A stretch of DNA of 59,290 nucleotides from UBA1876 sp964515395 (GTDB lineage Bacteria; Synergistota; Synergistia; Synergistales; Thermovirgaceae), in NCBI GenBank assembly GCA_964515395.1, contig CAZERC010000009.1:1-59290 (forward strand), given 5' to 3'. The stretch's first letter is position 1; every line of letters starts with the position of its first letter. The notes beneath the pieces were generated by a model. It had not been told where the DNA came from, did no database searches, and saw only the letters and a list, made by a program, of their open reading frames with translations. Shown one piece after another: positions 7,794-16,340 of the stretch. A program made the position numbers and the translations under genes.

Positions 7794-8771
7794 ATGCTCG
7801 AAACAACGGTACCCGAGATGAAAGACATACTTTTTGCAAAAGATTTTCTCAAAACGAGAGTCAGGAAAACACCTGCTGATGAATCTGCAGCTCTTCTTGA
7901 AAAAACGGGTGGACCGGTGGTTTTGAAGTGGGAAAATCTTCAGATTTGCGGTGCATTCAAAATTAGGGGCGCTTTATACAAGATGTTTTCCCTCTCTCAC
8001 GAAGAAAGAAAACGCGGTGTCGTGACGGCCTCATCGGGTAACCATGCCCAGGGAGTGGCAACTGCGGCCTCGTTGCTTGGCATAAAAGCAGTAATTTGCG
8101 TGCCGGGATCGTGCCCGGAGACAAAAAAACGGGCCATACAAAAACGTGGCGGTGAATATGTGGAATTGAAGGTCATCGGAAAATTCTACGACGAGGCCGA
8201 AAACGAGGCAAAACGGCTGTGCGAGAAAGCGCAAATGGTTTACGTTTCAGCCTACGAGGACCGCCACATCATAGCCGGCCAGGGAACTCTGGGTTTCGAA
8301 TTTCTTGAGCAACACCCCGACCTTGATGTTCTCCTCGTCCCCATCAGTGGCGGAGGCCTCATTACGGGCGTTACTGTTGCGGCAAAAGCCCTTCAACATG
8401 GAATTGAGATTTGGGGTGTTCACGCCAGGGCGAACCCTTCCTGGCCACAAGCATGGGAAAAGGGGTTCGTAGAACCGGTGGAAGAAGAGGAAACTCTGGC
8501 CGATGCACTTTCGGGAGCGGCTTCGCCTGTCCTTTTCGAGTACCTCAAAAGGAATCTGTCGGGGCTTGTCGAAGTGGACGAAGAAGACATCGCGGCGGCG
8601 ATTTCCTTTTTGCACAGGGAACATCACCAGATTGTAGAAGGCGCAGGAGCTACGGGAGTGGCAGCCCTTTTGTCGGGGAAATTTCTTTCCGAAGGAAAGA
8701 AAACAGGCGTGGTCATCTCGGGCGGAAACATCGATGAAGCAAGATTGCTTTCCGTTCTGGGCATCAGGTGA
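7794..8771 (+). CDS. Threonine/serine ammonia-lyase, catabolic short form
   Basis: A 325-residue fold-type II PLP enzyme that should deaminate threonine to 2-oxobutyrate (or serine to pyruvate). The PLP Lys is in CGAFKIRGALYKMFS (about residue 54), the phosphate-side ASSGNHAQGVA motif follows near residue 80, and the glycine loop PISGGGLITGV lies near 185. It ends after the catalytic domain without the ACT regulatory region of biosynthetic IlvA, so it resembles TdcB. In an amino-acid fermenter this would feed 2-oxoacids to ferredoxin-dependent oxidoreductases such as the por genes at 44-47 kb (inference). The start ATG 7794 follows GAGGCG; the longer frame upstream would overlap the promoter. 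Confidence 0.9.
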   Translation: MLETTVPEMKDILFAKDFLKTRVRKTPADESAALLEKTGGPVVLKWENLQICGAFKIRGALYKMFSLSHEERKRGVVTASSGNHAQGVATAASLLGIKAVICVPGSCPETKKRAIQKRGGEYVELKVIGKFYDEAENEAKRLCEKAQMVYVSAYEDRHIIAGQGTLGFEFLEQHPDLDVLLVPISGGGLITGVTVAAKALQHGIEIWGVHARANPSWPQAWEKGFVEPVEEEETLADALSGAASPVLFEYLKRNLSGLVEVDEEDIAAAISFLHREHHQIVEGAGATGVAALLSGKFLSEGKKTGVVISGGNIDEARLLSVLGIR

Positions 8772-8832
8772 GGTCAAGTCTTTTCTGGAGTTTTCGCTCC
8801 GGAGGACTTTCCGGTCGAAAGGAGTGATGGAA

Positions 8833-9039
8833 TTGCCGGGAAAAAGCGGTTCATCCGGGGACGAGAATAAACGTTCTTCGCTGACGACTCTTTTGTTCAT
8901 CTGCGTTTCGCTGGCGATTCTCATGAAGTTCCTTTTCCATATCGAACCGGTGCGACAGTTTTTTGCCGGACCGGGCAAGTTTGTTTTTTTCCCGATCCTT
9001 TTGTTTTTGGGGTACCTGGCGACCCAACGTGGAAAGTAA
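8833..9039 (+). CDS. Small two-helix membrane protein, unknown function
   Basis: A 68-residue protein, not recognised. After a charged N-terminus (PGKSGSSGDENKRSS) it has two hydrophobic stretches, LTTLLFICVSLAILMKFLF and KFVFFPILLFLGYLA, so it should sit in the inner membrane with both ends on one side. The start is taken as TTG 8833 because AAGGAG lies 8 nt upstream; the in-frame ATG at 8827 is only 2 nt from that site. It lies 61 nt after the threonine ammonia-lyase gene on the same strand and is convergent with the radical SAM gene. Confidence 0.6.
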   Translation: MPGKSGSSGDENKRSSLTTLLFICVSLAILMKFLFHIEPVRQFFAGPGKFVFFPILLFLGYLATQRGK

Positions 9040-9059
9040 AAACCAGGCCAGAACCGGCT

Positions 9060-10007
9060 TCAGTGACGGGCGATGTGTGCTTTTGCCCAATAATCACCCT
9101 GGCGGGCGCCGAGTCGATCGAGGAGATTCTCTATTTCGTTGATGACAGTTCGTTTGTCGGACACCCATTCAGGCGCAATGAGTCTCGGGAACGAAGCATC
9201 GGCTGTCAGCCGTTGAATCGCAACTTCGGGGTGAAGCCTTCTCAATGCCTCAACAACTTTTTGCGCGTATTCTTCCCGGCCAAGGGGGATAAAACGGTTT
9301 TCTCGAAAAAGCTCTTCCAGGGGTGTTCCGGAGAGCACGTACAGCGGATGAAACTTGATTCCGTCGATCCCCCTCTCGCAAAGCCATTCCGCCGAAAGGG
9401 CAAGCTGGTCGTGCTTCTCGCCAGGGATGCCGGCGATGAGATGGGCGCAGAGCGAAAGGCTCAGGTACCTTCGGCTCCTTTCGAGGGTGTCCTCTACAGC
9501 CCGTAATCCATGGCCCCTGTTGAGCCACTCGAGACCAGCCGGATCGGTTGTCTGGACGCCAAGCTCGAGCCAGATTTCATATTTCCTTTTCGCGAGGTTG
9601 TCCAAAAAGCGGAGGAGCTCATCCTCGATCTGATCCGGTCTCGCCCCAATGGCAAGGCCTGCAACTTCTCCGAAACGCCCTGAAAAGGCAAGAGCCCATT
9701 CGATGATTTCCACCAGGTCCTGCATGGGCAGATTTGTCGTCGAGTAGCTTTGGAAATAGAGCAAGGCCGTGTCAGTTTTGTATCTTCGCTTTAAACGCTC
9801 ATATCCTTGAGAGATTTGTTCTTCCAGTCCCATGCCTGAAAGGAATGCTCCGCTTCCACCTCCGAAGCTGTCGCAAAAAACGCACCCGCCGCTTTTCAAT
9901 CCATTCCGATGGGGACACCCTGCACCTATGTCCAGCGAAATTTTCTGGACCCTTTTCCCCCAACGTTCTTTCAGGAGAGCGGACCAGGGAAGATAACGTT
10001 TTGTCAC
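9060..10007 (-). CDS. Radical SAM protein, TIGR01212/YhcC-like family
   Basis: A 315-residue protein. The cluster motif is GCPHRNGLKSGGCVFC near residue 30, giving the Cys-x10-Cys-x2-Cys spacing that marks this group instead of CxxxCxxC. Further signatures are LLYFQSYSTTN, AIGARPDQIEDELLRFL and WLELGVQTTDPAGLEWLNRGH. The function is unsettled; the fold resembles the Elp3/methylthiotransferase-like radical SAM branch. It follows purE by 18 nt in the same frame and direction, so it may be the last gene of the purine operon. The GTG start at 10007 lacks a clear ribosome site, which suggests translational coupling. Confidence 0.83.
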   Translation of the reverse strand: MTKRYLPWSALLKERWGKRVQKISLDIGAGCPHRNGLKSGGCVFCDSFGGGSGAFLSGMGLEEQISQGYERLKRRYKTDTALLYFQSYSTTNLPMQDLVEIIEWALAFSGRFGEVAGLAIGARPDQIEDELLRFLDNLAKRKYEIWLELGVQTTDPAGLEWLNRGHGLRAVEDTLERSRRYLSLSLCAHLIAGIPGEKHDQLALSAEWLCERGIDGIKFHPLYVLSGTPLEELFRENRFIPLGREEYAQKVVEALRRLHPEVAIQRLTADASFPRLIAPEWVSDKRTVINEIENLLDRLGARQGDYWAKAHIARH

Positions 10008-10025
10008 TGATGCAGCAATCGTTGA

Positions 10026-10553
10026 TCACTCCCTTGAAAAAGCGTCTTCCGGCGCAGCGGACTTCTCTGAAATCGCTGTCCTGGAAGCCTTGACTTTCTG
10101 ATTACCACGAAAAACGGCTTCACAGAGTCTTTCGTGAAGGGAGCGATCGTGAAGGGCGATGATTCTCGCCGCCAAAAGAGCTGCGTTTCTTGCGCCGCCT
10201 ATTCCCGTTGCTGCTACAGGCACGCCCGGAGGCATCTGGGCGATCGAAAGGAGAGCGTCCATTCCTCCGAGAGTCCCGGCATTGACCGGGACACCAATAA
10301 CGGGAAGTGTCGTGTGCGCGGCAAGAACGCCCGGGAGGGCTGCCGACAGACCTGCTATGGCAATGATGACAGTAATGCCCCTGGAACGAGCGTTTTCGGC
10401 GTAGGAAATTGCATCTTCCGGAGTCCGGTGCGCCGAAGCGATGGTAACTTCTGCCTCTATTTCCAGATCCTTGAGGGCTTCAAAAGCCTTTGTGGCCATG
10501 TCCATATCCGATTGGGATCCCATGATGATGCCTACTTGAGGATGTCTGTCCAT
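10026..10553 (-). CDS. purE: PurE, N5-CAIR mutase or AIR carboxylase
   Basis: A 175-residue protein of the purine pathway that makes CAIR. GIIMGSQSDMDMATKAFEAL and the catalytic IASAHRTPEDAI motif are clear. The usual second active-site motif AAHLPG reads SAALPG here, so the class I His is Ala, as in class II enzymes that carboxylate AIR directly. No purK is present in the operon, which fits that reading but does not prove it. ATG 10553 is favoured over GTG 10562 because GGGAG lies about 10 nt before it. It overlaps neither neighbour but follows purD by 5 nt. Confidence 0.92.
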   Translation of the reverse strand: MDRHPQVGIIMGSQSDMDMATKAFEALKDLEIEAEVTIASAHRTPEDAISYAENARSRGITVIIAIAGLSAALPGVLAAHTTLPVIGVPVNAGTLGGMDALLSIAQMPPGVPVAATGIGGARNAALLAARIIALHDRSLHERLCEAVFRGNQKVKASRTAISEKSAAPEDAFSRE

Positions 10554-10558
10554 AAATG

Positions 10559-11833
10559 TCACTCTCCCTGCGCGTAAGCTGCAATATCCTTGCGGTAATG
10601 AGCGTGTTCGAAGGAAATCCGCCCGACGGCATCATAGGCCTGCTCGCGTGCCTTTGGTATGTTCGCATCAATTCCTACGACAGTGAGGACCCTCCCGCCG
10701 TCGGTGACGAATTTCCCATCAGTTTTGCGGGTGCCTCCATGGAAGACAAGCGCTTTGCTGTCTTCAGTTGCTGCTTCGGCACCCCTGATTTCATATCCCT
10801 TCGCATAATTGCCGGGATAGCCGCCGGAGGCCATGACGACTCCTACGGCCGAATTGCCGGAAGGCTTCCATGAAGTGCCGGCAAGGTTCCGGTGATACGC
10901 CGCGACGGCGACTTCCGCAAGGTCACCCGGGAAAACTGGCAGGATGACCTGTGTTTCCGGGTCTCCCAGGCGGACGTTGTATTCAAGGACCCTGAATGTC
11001 CCGTCTTCACCGATCATGAGTCCAAAGTAGAGAACACCTGTGAAAGGAATTCCTTCAGAGGCAAGCCCCTTAATGGTCGGAGCGACGATGTTCTCCTCGA
11101 TATCTGCGAGAGCATCTTCCGTAATTCCGGGGACCGGACAGAATGCTCCCATGCCGCCAGTGTTAGGTCCTTTGTCTCCGTCAAATATCCGCTTGTGGTC
11201 TTGACTGGGAGGAAGGATTTTCCAGCTGGCACCATCGGTGATGACCAAAACAGTAAGTTCTTTGCCCGGCAGGTAGTCTTCAATGACTATTGCCTTTCCG
11301 GCTTCTCCAAGGAGCCCTTCTTCCAAAAGCTGGCGGCTGATGTGGAGGGCTTCCTCTTTCGTGTCGAGGACAAATACGCCTTTACCGGCCGCGAGACCAT
11401 CGGCTTTGACGATAAAGGGAGCATGCCTTTTGGCAATGGCCTGCCTTGCTTCTTCAGCACTTCGGCAAATATCGAAATCCGCCGTGGAAATCTTGTGGCG
11501 GGCCATAAAATTTTTTGCAAAAGCCTTGCTTCCTTCAAGATGTGCTCCTGCCAAGGGCGGCCCGAACGTCGGTATCCCCTTTTCTGAAAGGGCGTCGGCG
11601 ACACCGGCTACCAATGGCGCCTCGGGGCCTACAAAGACGAAATCAGGAACCAGCTGATTGCAGAGTTCGCATACGGCCTGCACATCATGACTATCGCCTT
11701 CATGGAGTTCCGCTATTTCTCCGATCCCGCCGTTTCCCGGCATACAGTGGAGGTCATCGACGAGAGGGGATTTGTCCAAAGCCCACGCGATCGCATGTTC
11801 ACGTGCTCCTTTTCCAAGAAGCAGAAAACGCAT
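10559..11833 (-). CDS. purD: Phosphoribosylamine-glycine ligase
   Basis: A 424-residue ATP-grasp enzyme that joins glycine to phosphoribosylamine, the second step of purine synthesis. The N-terminal MRFLLLGKGAREHAIAW is the family signature. The ATP-grasp centre includes PFIVKADGLAAGKGV near residue 140 and the metal-binding LEYNVRLGDPETQ near 290, where the usual Asn-x-Arg-x-Gly-Asp-Pro-Glu motif is complete. The start ATG 11833 follows GGAGGG. It lies 23 nt downstream of purH in the same operon. Confidence 0.96.
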   Translation of the reverse strand: MRFLLLGKGAREHAIAWALDKSPLVDDLHCMPGNGGIGEIAELHEGDSHDVQAVCELCNQLVPDFVFVGPEAPLVAGVADALSEKGIPTFGPPLAGAHLEGSKAFAKNFMARHKISTADFDICRSAEEARQAIAKRHAPFIVKADGLAAGKGVFVLDTKEEALHISRQLLEEGLLGEAGKAIVIEDYLPGKELTVLVITDGASWKILPPSQDHKRIFDGDKGPNTGGMGAFCPVPGITEDALADIEENIVAPTIKGLASEGIPFTGVLYFGLMIGEDGTFRVLEYNVRLGDPETQVILPVFPGDLAEVAVAAYHRNLAGTSWKPSGNSAVGVVMASGGYPGNYAKGYEIRGAEAATEDSKALVFHGGTRKTDGKFVTDGGRVLTVVGIDANIPKAREQAYDAVGRISFEHAHYRKDIAAYAQGE

Positions 11834-11856
11834 GCATTCACCCTCCTTCCCGTGAC

Positions 11857-13386
11857 CTAGTGTCGAAATGTCCTCGAACCGGTCAGGAACATGCTGATTT
11901 CAAGACGCTCCGCGGCTTCGAAAACTTCTTCGTCCCTTATGGACCCGCCTGGCTGAATTACCGCGGAAATGCCTGCTTTGGCGGCTTCTTCCAGGGAGTC
12001 AGGAAAAGGGAAAAATGCGTCGGAAGCCATGACGGCTCCTTGAGCCTTGTTTTTCGCCTGGTTCAAAGCCCACCTTGCGGCGTCGACTCTGCTGGTGAAA
12101 CCTGAACCGATTCCAAGGGAGGCACCTCCGCCTGCTACGACGATGGCATTGCTCTTGCACAAGGCTGCCGTTTTCCAGCCGAAGAGGAGGTCGGCCCAAA
12201 GATCGTTTCTGGGGCGGCCGATCCATGTACCCTTTGCTTCTTTCGGAAGCGGCGGGAGAGTGTCTTCCTGCATGAGGATACCACTCCATGTCCCGGTGAC
12301 CTGTATCGGAGAAACCCGCGCACCCTTCCATTTCAGAATTCTGAGATTCGGTCGTTTCGTCCGTATTTTCTCGACGACATTTTCCGGAATTTCCGGCGCG
12401 ACGAGAACCTCGGCGAAGTTTTCGCACAATGCATCGGCGGTTTCCTCAGTAACGGTTCTGCTGAAACCGATAATGCCGCCGAAAGATGACACGGGATCAC
12501 AGGAAAAGGCCTTCCGGTAGGCTTCGAGAGGAGTTTCCGCCGTCGCAATCCCGCAAGGTGTCGTGTGTTTGATGATTACACAGGCACAATCCGACTGGAA
12601 AAGGGAACATGATCTCAAGGCGCAGTCCACGTCAAGTATATTGTTGTAGGAAAGAGGCTTTCCTGAAACCTGTTGCCACGGGATCTCAGTCAGTGGCGGA
12701 AGGTACAGGGCCGCCTGCTGATGGGGATTTTCACCGTAGCGGAGGTCCATTGCCTTCGCCAGGGCCGACGGAATCCTTTCGAAGAACGAGTCGGGGGACA
12801 CACCTGCTCCCTCGGCAAGACCGCGGAAAATGGTCGCATCATACCAGCAGGTGGTGGAGAATGCCTTGAGAGCCAGTTTCTCTTTCGTGTGAATCGTCAC
12901 CTCGCCTTCCGAGCGGATCTCCTCAATGACGCTCCCGTAATCCGACGGATCCACGAGGCATACAACATCTCGAAAATTTTTTGCCGCCGCCCGAAGGAGT
13001 GTCACACCGCCGATATCGATATTTTCAAGCAGCAAATCAAGGGACACGTCTTTTGCTGCGGTCTCTTCAAAGGGGTAGAGATTGCAGACAACCATATCGA
13101 CCAGAGGGATTTCGAAAGAATGGACATCCTCCAGGTCATCCTGGGATTGTCTGCGCGCAAGAATTCCTCCGATGATGGAAGGATGCAGCGTTTTGACACG
13201 TCCGCCGAGGAGGTGCGGGTATCCCGTCAGTTCTGAAACCTCGGTGACCTCAAGCCCTTCCTGCCTGAGATGTTCAGCCGTTCCCGAACTCGAGACGATT
13301 TCATAGTCCATTTCCTCAAGTGCACGTGCAAAGGGGACAAGTCCCTGTTTGTCGTAGGTTGATAGCAGTGCTCTTTTTCTGGTCAT
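11857..13386 (-). CDS. purH: Bifunctional AICAR formyltransferase/IMP cyclohydrolase
   Basis: A 509-residue fusion performing the last two steps to IMP. The N-terminal cyclohydrolase (MGS fold) shows KRALLSTYDKQGLVPFA and the GGRVKTLHPSIIGGILARR motif near residue 65. The transformylase part has the KHTTPCGIA motif with the catalytic Lys-His near residue 265, DPVSSFGGIIGFSR and, at the end, ISAVIQPGGSIRDEEV. ATG 13386 overlaps the purN stop as ATGA, and GGAGGGAG lies upstream. Confidence 0.96.
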   Translation of the reverse strand: MTRKRALLSTYDKQGLVPFARALEEMDYEIVSSSGTAEHLRQEGLEVTEVSELTGYPHLLGGRVKTLHPSIIGGILARRQSQDDLEDVHSFEIPLVDMVVCNLYPFEETAAKDVSLDLLLENIDIGGVTLLRAAAKNFRDVVCLVDPSDYGSVIEEIRSEGEVTIHTKEKLALKAFSTTCWYDATIFRGLAEGAGVSPDSFFERIPSALAKAMDLRYGENPHQQAALYLPPLTEIPWQQVSGKPLSYNNILDVDCALRSCSLFQSDCACVIIKHTTPCGIATAETPLEAYRKAFSCDPVSSFGGIIGFSRTVTEETADALCENFAEVLVAPEIPENVVEKIRTKRPNLRILKWKGARVSPIQVTGTWSGILMQEDTLPPLPKEAKGTWIGRPRNDLWADLLFGWKTAALCKSNAIVVAGGGASLGIGSGFTSRVDAARWALNQAKNKAQGAVMASDAFFPFPDSLEEAAKAGISAVIQPGGSIRDEEVFEAAERLEISMFLTGSRTFRH

Positions 13387-13982
13387 GCCTGTTTTCTCCC
13401 TCCATGTACGGACAGGTTTCCGCCTGCAATTTCCCTCAAGACACGGGAATAAATTCTGTGTTCAACATTGTGAATTTTCCTCTCCAGGCTTTCAAGGGTT
13501 TCTTCAGGATCGATTCGGACAGGTTCCTGTTCAAGGACAGCCCCGTGATCGACTTTTTCGTCAACGAGGTGGACAGTGACTCCCGTTATTTTGATCCCCG
13601 CCTTCCAGGCTCTTTCAATGGCGTTTGTTCCAGGAAAGGAGGGCAGGAGAGCAGGGTGGATGTTGATAATTTTTCCGCGTAGCTGGTTGACGAACCACGG
13701 GGAAAGGATCCGCATGAACCCCGCCAAAACAAGCAGGTCCGTTTCCTCCTGCTTGAGCCTTTCGAGAAGACAGGATTCCGCGCCGGCTCTGCCTTTTTCT
13801 TCATAAGGCAAAACCAGTGCAGGAATTCCAAGGGCACGAGCCTTTTCCAGCCCCGTTGCATAGGGCCGGTCCGATGCAACGAAAGAGACAGAGGCGTCGA
13901 TGAAGCCGGCGGCGCAATTTCTGACGATTATTTCCATGTTGCTTCCTCTGCCGGATACGAGAATCGCCAACCCTTTGCTCAT
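13383..13982 (-). CDS. purN: Phosphoribosylglycinamide formyltransferase
   Basis: A 199-residue enzyme transferring the formyl group of 10-formyl-THF to GAR. Motifs: ILVSGRGSNMEIIV at the N-terminus, KIINIHPALLPSFPG near residue 105 with the catalytic Asn and His, and HLVDEKVDHGAVLEQE near residue 135. The start ATG 13982 overlaps the purM stop codon (ATGA) and its own stop overlaps the purH start, so translation of purM-purN-purH is probably coupled. Confidence 0.96.
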   Translation of the reverse strand: MSKGLAILVSGRGSNMEIIVRNCAAGFIDASVSFVASDRPYATGLEKARALGIPALVLPYEEKGRAGAESCLLERLKQEETDLLVLAGFMRILSPWFVNQLRGKIINIHPALLPSFPGTNAIERAWKAGIKITGVTVHLVDEKVDHGAVLEQEPVRIDPEETLESLERKIHNVEHRIYSRVLREIAGGNLSVHGGRKQA

Positions 13983-14971
13983 CTTGAAACCTCGCCTATG
14001 ACAGATGGTTCCTCTCCCAATTGTTCGAGTATCCGACAGGCTCCTTGAACCTGGTCCTCTGGAAGGATGAAGACGAAACCGATACCAAGATTGAAGACTT
14101 TTCTCATTTCCTCTTCGGAAACCCCGGCCCTGGATATATACGAGAAGATCTCCGGGCGCTCCCAGGAGCTGAAATCGAGCGTGCATGAAAGGCCTTCAGG
14201 TAAAACACGGGAAATGTTTTCCTCGAGACCACCTCCCGTAATGTGCGCCATTGCCGAAACGGGGACCCTGGCACTGATTTCAAGGGCCTGGTTGACGTAA
14301 AGGCGTGTCGGCCGGAGCAGGGCCGATGACAGCGTCTCACCGGCTTTTGGGACAAATTCCTTGAGAACATCCCGCCCCTTGTCCGCCAGGAGTGCTTTTC
14401 TTACAAGACTGAACCCGTTGCTGTGTATGCCTGAGCTTTTCAGCCCTACAATCTTGTGGCCCGGGGCAGTTTGCTTTCCAGTCACAAGGGCTTCTTCTTC
14501 AACCAGTCCGACTGCAAAGCCTGCAAGGTCGATTCCATCCTTTTCGTAGACGTCGGGCATCTCGGCAGTCTCACCGCCGAGGAGGGCACAGCCCGTTTCC
14601 CTGCATGCCTGTACGATGCCTTGCAAAACCGGCTCAAGCCGCACTGCATCGAGAAATCCGCAAGCGATGTAGTCGAGAAAGAAAAGGGGTTTCGCTCCGC
14701 AGGTAACCAGATCGTTCACGTTCATGGCAACGAGGTCGATACCCAGGGATTCATAACAGTTGGCAAGACGTGCCACCTCGATCTTCGTCCCGACTCCATC
14801 CGTACATGCAGCAAGGATCTGCCCACCCGAGAGTCGATAGAGGCCGGCAAAACCTCCCAGTCCGCCGATGACGTTGGGGTCTTTGAGAACCGAAGCATGA
14901 CGACGGATGGTTTCCACCCAGGATGCCGCCCCTTCCAGATCGACGCCGGACGTCTTATAGGTCCATTTCAT
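13979..14971 (-). CDS. purM: Phosphoribosylformylglycinamidine cyclo-ligase (AIR synthetase)
   Basis: A 330-residue ATP-dependent enzyme closing the imidazole ring. MKWTYKTSGVDLEGAA, the GGLGGFAGL loop, ACTDGVGTKIEVA and the GGETAEMPDVYEKD motif are all typical. ATG 14971 is chosen over 14977 because GGAGG is 8 nt upstream of it. It overlaps the end of purF by 17 nt, which suggests coupling. Confidence 0.95.
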   Translation of the reverse strand: MKWTYKTSGVDLEGAASWVETIRRHASVLKDPNVIGGLGGFAGLYRLSGGQILAACTDGVGTKIEVARLANCYESLGIDLVAMNVNDLVTCGAKPLFFLDYIACGFLDAVRLEPVLQGIVQACRETGCALLGGETAEMPDVYEKDGIDLAGFAVGLVEEEALVTGKQTAPGHKIVGLKSSGIHSNGFSLVRKALLADKGRDVLKEFVPKAGETLSSALLRPTRLYVNQALEISARVPVSAMAHITGGGLEENISRVLPEGLSCTLDFSSWERPEIFSYISRAGVSEEEMRKVFNLGIGFVFILPEDQVQGACRILEQLGEEPSVIGEVSR

Positions 14972-16334
14972 AATCATCGCCTCCCTGGAGGTATTCTCCC
15001 GTGAAGCAGGCGGTACACACCTCGGAGGCGGGAAGACCTATCGCTTCTATCATGTCCTCCACATTGATATAGGCAAGCGAATCGGCTCCTATCCTGCGGC
15101 TCAAAGTCTCCGTGTCCATTTTTGCCGCCGCCAGATCCTCGCAGGTGGGAGTGTCGATTCCATAGTAGCAGGGGAATCTGACGGGGGGAGAGGCGATCCG
15201 TACATGGACTTCCCTGGCGCCGCAGTCTTTGATCATGGAAATGACACGCTGGACGGTTGTCCCTCTGACGATGGAATCGTCTACGACGACGATGCTCCTG
15301 CCGTCGATCAGGTTTTTTACAGGATTGAGCTTGATCCTGACTCCGAGGTCCCTGACACGTTGAGTGGGTTCGATGAACGTTCTGCCCACGTACCTGTTCC
15401 TGACGATGGCTTTTTCATAGGGCAGTTTCGCTTCCCCTGCGAAACCTATGGCCGAAATGGTGCCGCTGTCCGGCAATTCAGTGGTCATGTCAGCCTGGGG
15501 ACAGGGGCTGCTTTTCGCAAGATTTTGCCCGAGCGCCTTGCGGACTCCATACACTGAGCGACCGTCGATAAGGCTGTCGGGGCGTGCGAAATAGACATAC
15601 TCGAAGGCGCAGTAATGCTTTCTCTTTGGTGTTACGGGAATCCTGAGACTTTTGATGTCGTTTTTGTCAATGACCAGTATCTCGCCTGGAGCGACATCCC
15701 TGACGATTTCCGCGCCAACGATATCGAGAGCGCAGCTTTCTGAGGTCACGTAGGTAACTTCGTTTCGTCTGCCTATCACGAGAGGACGGAATCCCCATGG
15801 GTCGCGGGCCGCGACAAGCCTGTCACCCAGCAATATGGCCAGACTGTATGCTCCCCGCAGAACACGGAGGGCACCGACAAGTGCGTCGAGAGGTGGTTTG
15901 TGAGGCTGGTGTGCCATGAGGTGAAGGATCGTTTCCGTGTCGCTGGTGGACTGGAATATTGCACCGCGGTTTTCCAGGTATTGCCGTATGCCGGTGGCAT
16001 TTGTGATATTGCCGTTATGGGCGATTGCGACGGATCCACGTGCATAATTGGCAGTTATCGGTTGAGCATTGGAGAAATCGCCACCGCCTGCGGTGGAGTA
16101 ACGGACATGGCCTATGGCTGCACCTGCCGGGATCGATGACAGTTCCCGCTGGTCCAGGGCCGTGTGTACGAGTCCTGCTCCTCGCATGGAGTGTACGTCG
16201 TTTGAACCGGGGGAATCCGTCCAGGCAATTCCCGCCGTTTCCTGTCCCCGATGTTGCAAGGCATAGATGCCGAGATAGACGTCCTCGAGAACGGGGTGCC
16301 CGTCATTTGAAAAAGCGCCGAAGACACCGCACAT
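14955..16334 (-). CDS. purF: Amidophosphoribosyltransferase
   Basis: A 459-residue enzyme for the committed step, PRPP plus glutamine to phosphoribosylamine. The catalytic N-terminal Cys directly follows Met (MCGVFGAFSND), so there is no cleaved propeptide as in B. subtilis PurF. The PRPP-binding motif SIVVVDDSIVRGTT is intact near residue 350. Cysteines in KHYCAFEYVYF, RFPCYYGID and SEVCTACFTGEY match the four ligands of the 4Fe-4S cluster in the B. subtilis-type enzyme, so an oxygen-sensitive cluster is expected. It lies 6 nt downstream of purL. Confidence 0.96.
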   Translation of the reverse strand: MCGVFGAFSNDGHPVLEDVYLGIYALQHRGQETAGIAWTDSPGSNDVHSMRGAGLVHTALDQRELSSIPAGAAIGHVRYSTAGGGDFSNAQPITANYARGSVAIAHNGNITNATGIRQYLENRGAIFQSTSDTETILHLMAHQPHKPPLDALVGALRVLRGAYSLAILLGDRLVAARDPWGFRPLVIGRRNEVTYVTSESCALDIVGAEIVRDVAPGEILVIDKNDIKSLRIPVTPKRKHYCAFEYVYFARPDSLIDGRSVYGVRKALGQNLAKSSPCPQADMTTELPDSGTISAIGFAGEAKLPYEKAIVRNRYVGRTFIEPTQRVRDLGVRIKLNPVKNLIDGRSIVVVDDSIVRGTTVQRVISMIKDCGAREVHVRIASPPVRFPCYYGIDTPTCEDLAAAKMDTETLSRRIGADSLAYINVEDMIEAIGLPASEVCTACFTGEYLQGGDDYEMDL

Positions 16335-16340
16335 GAAAAC

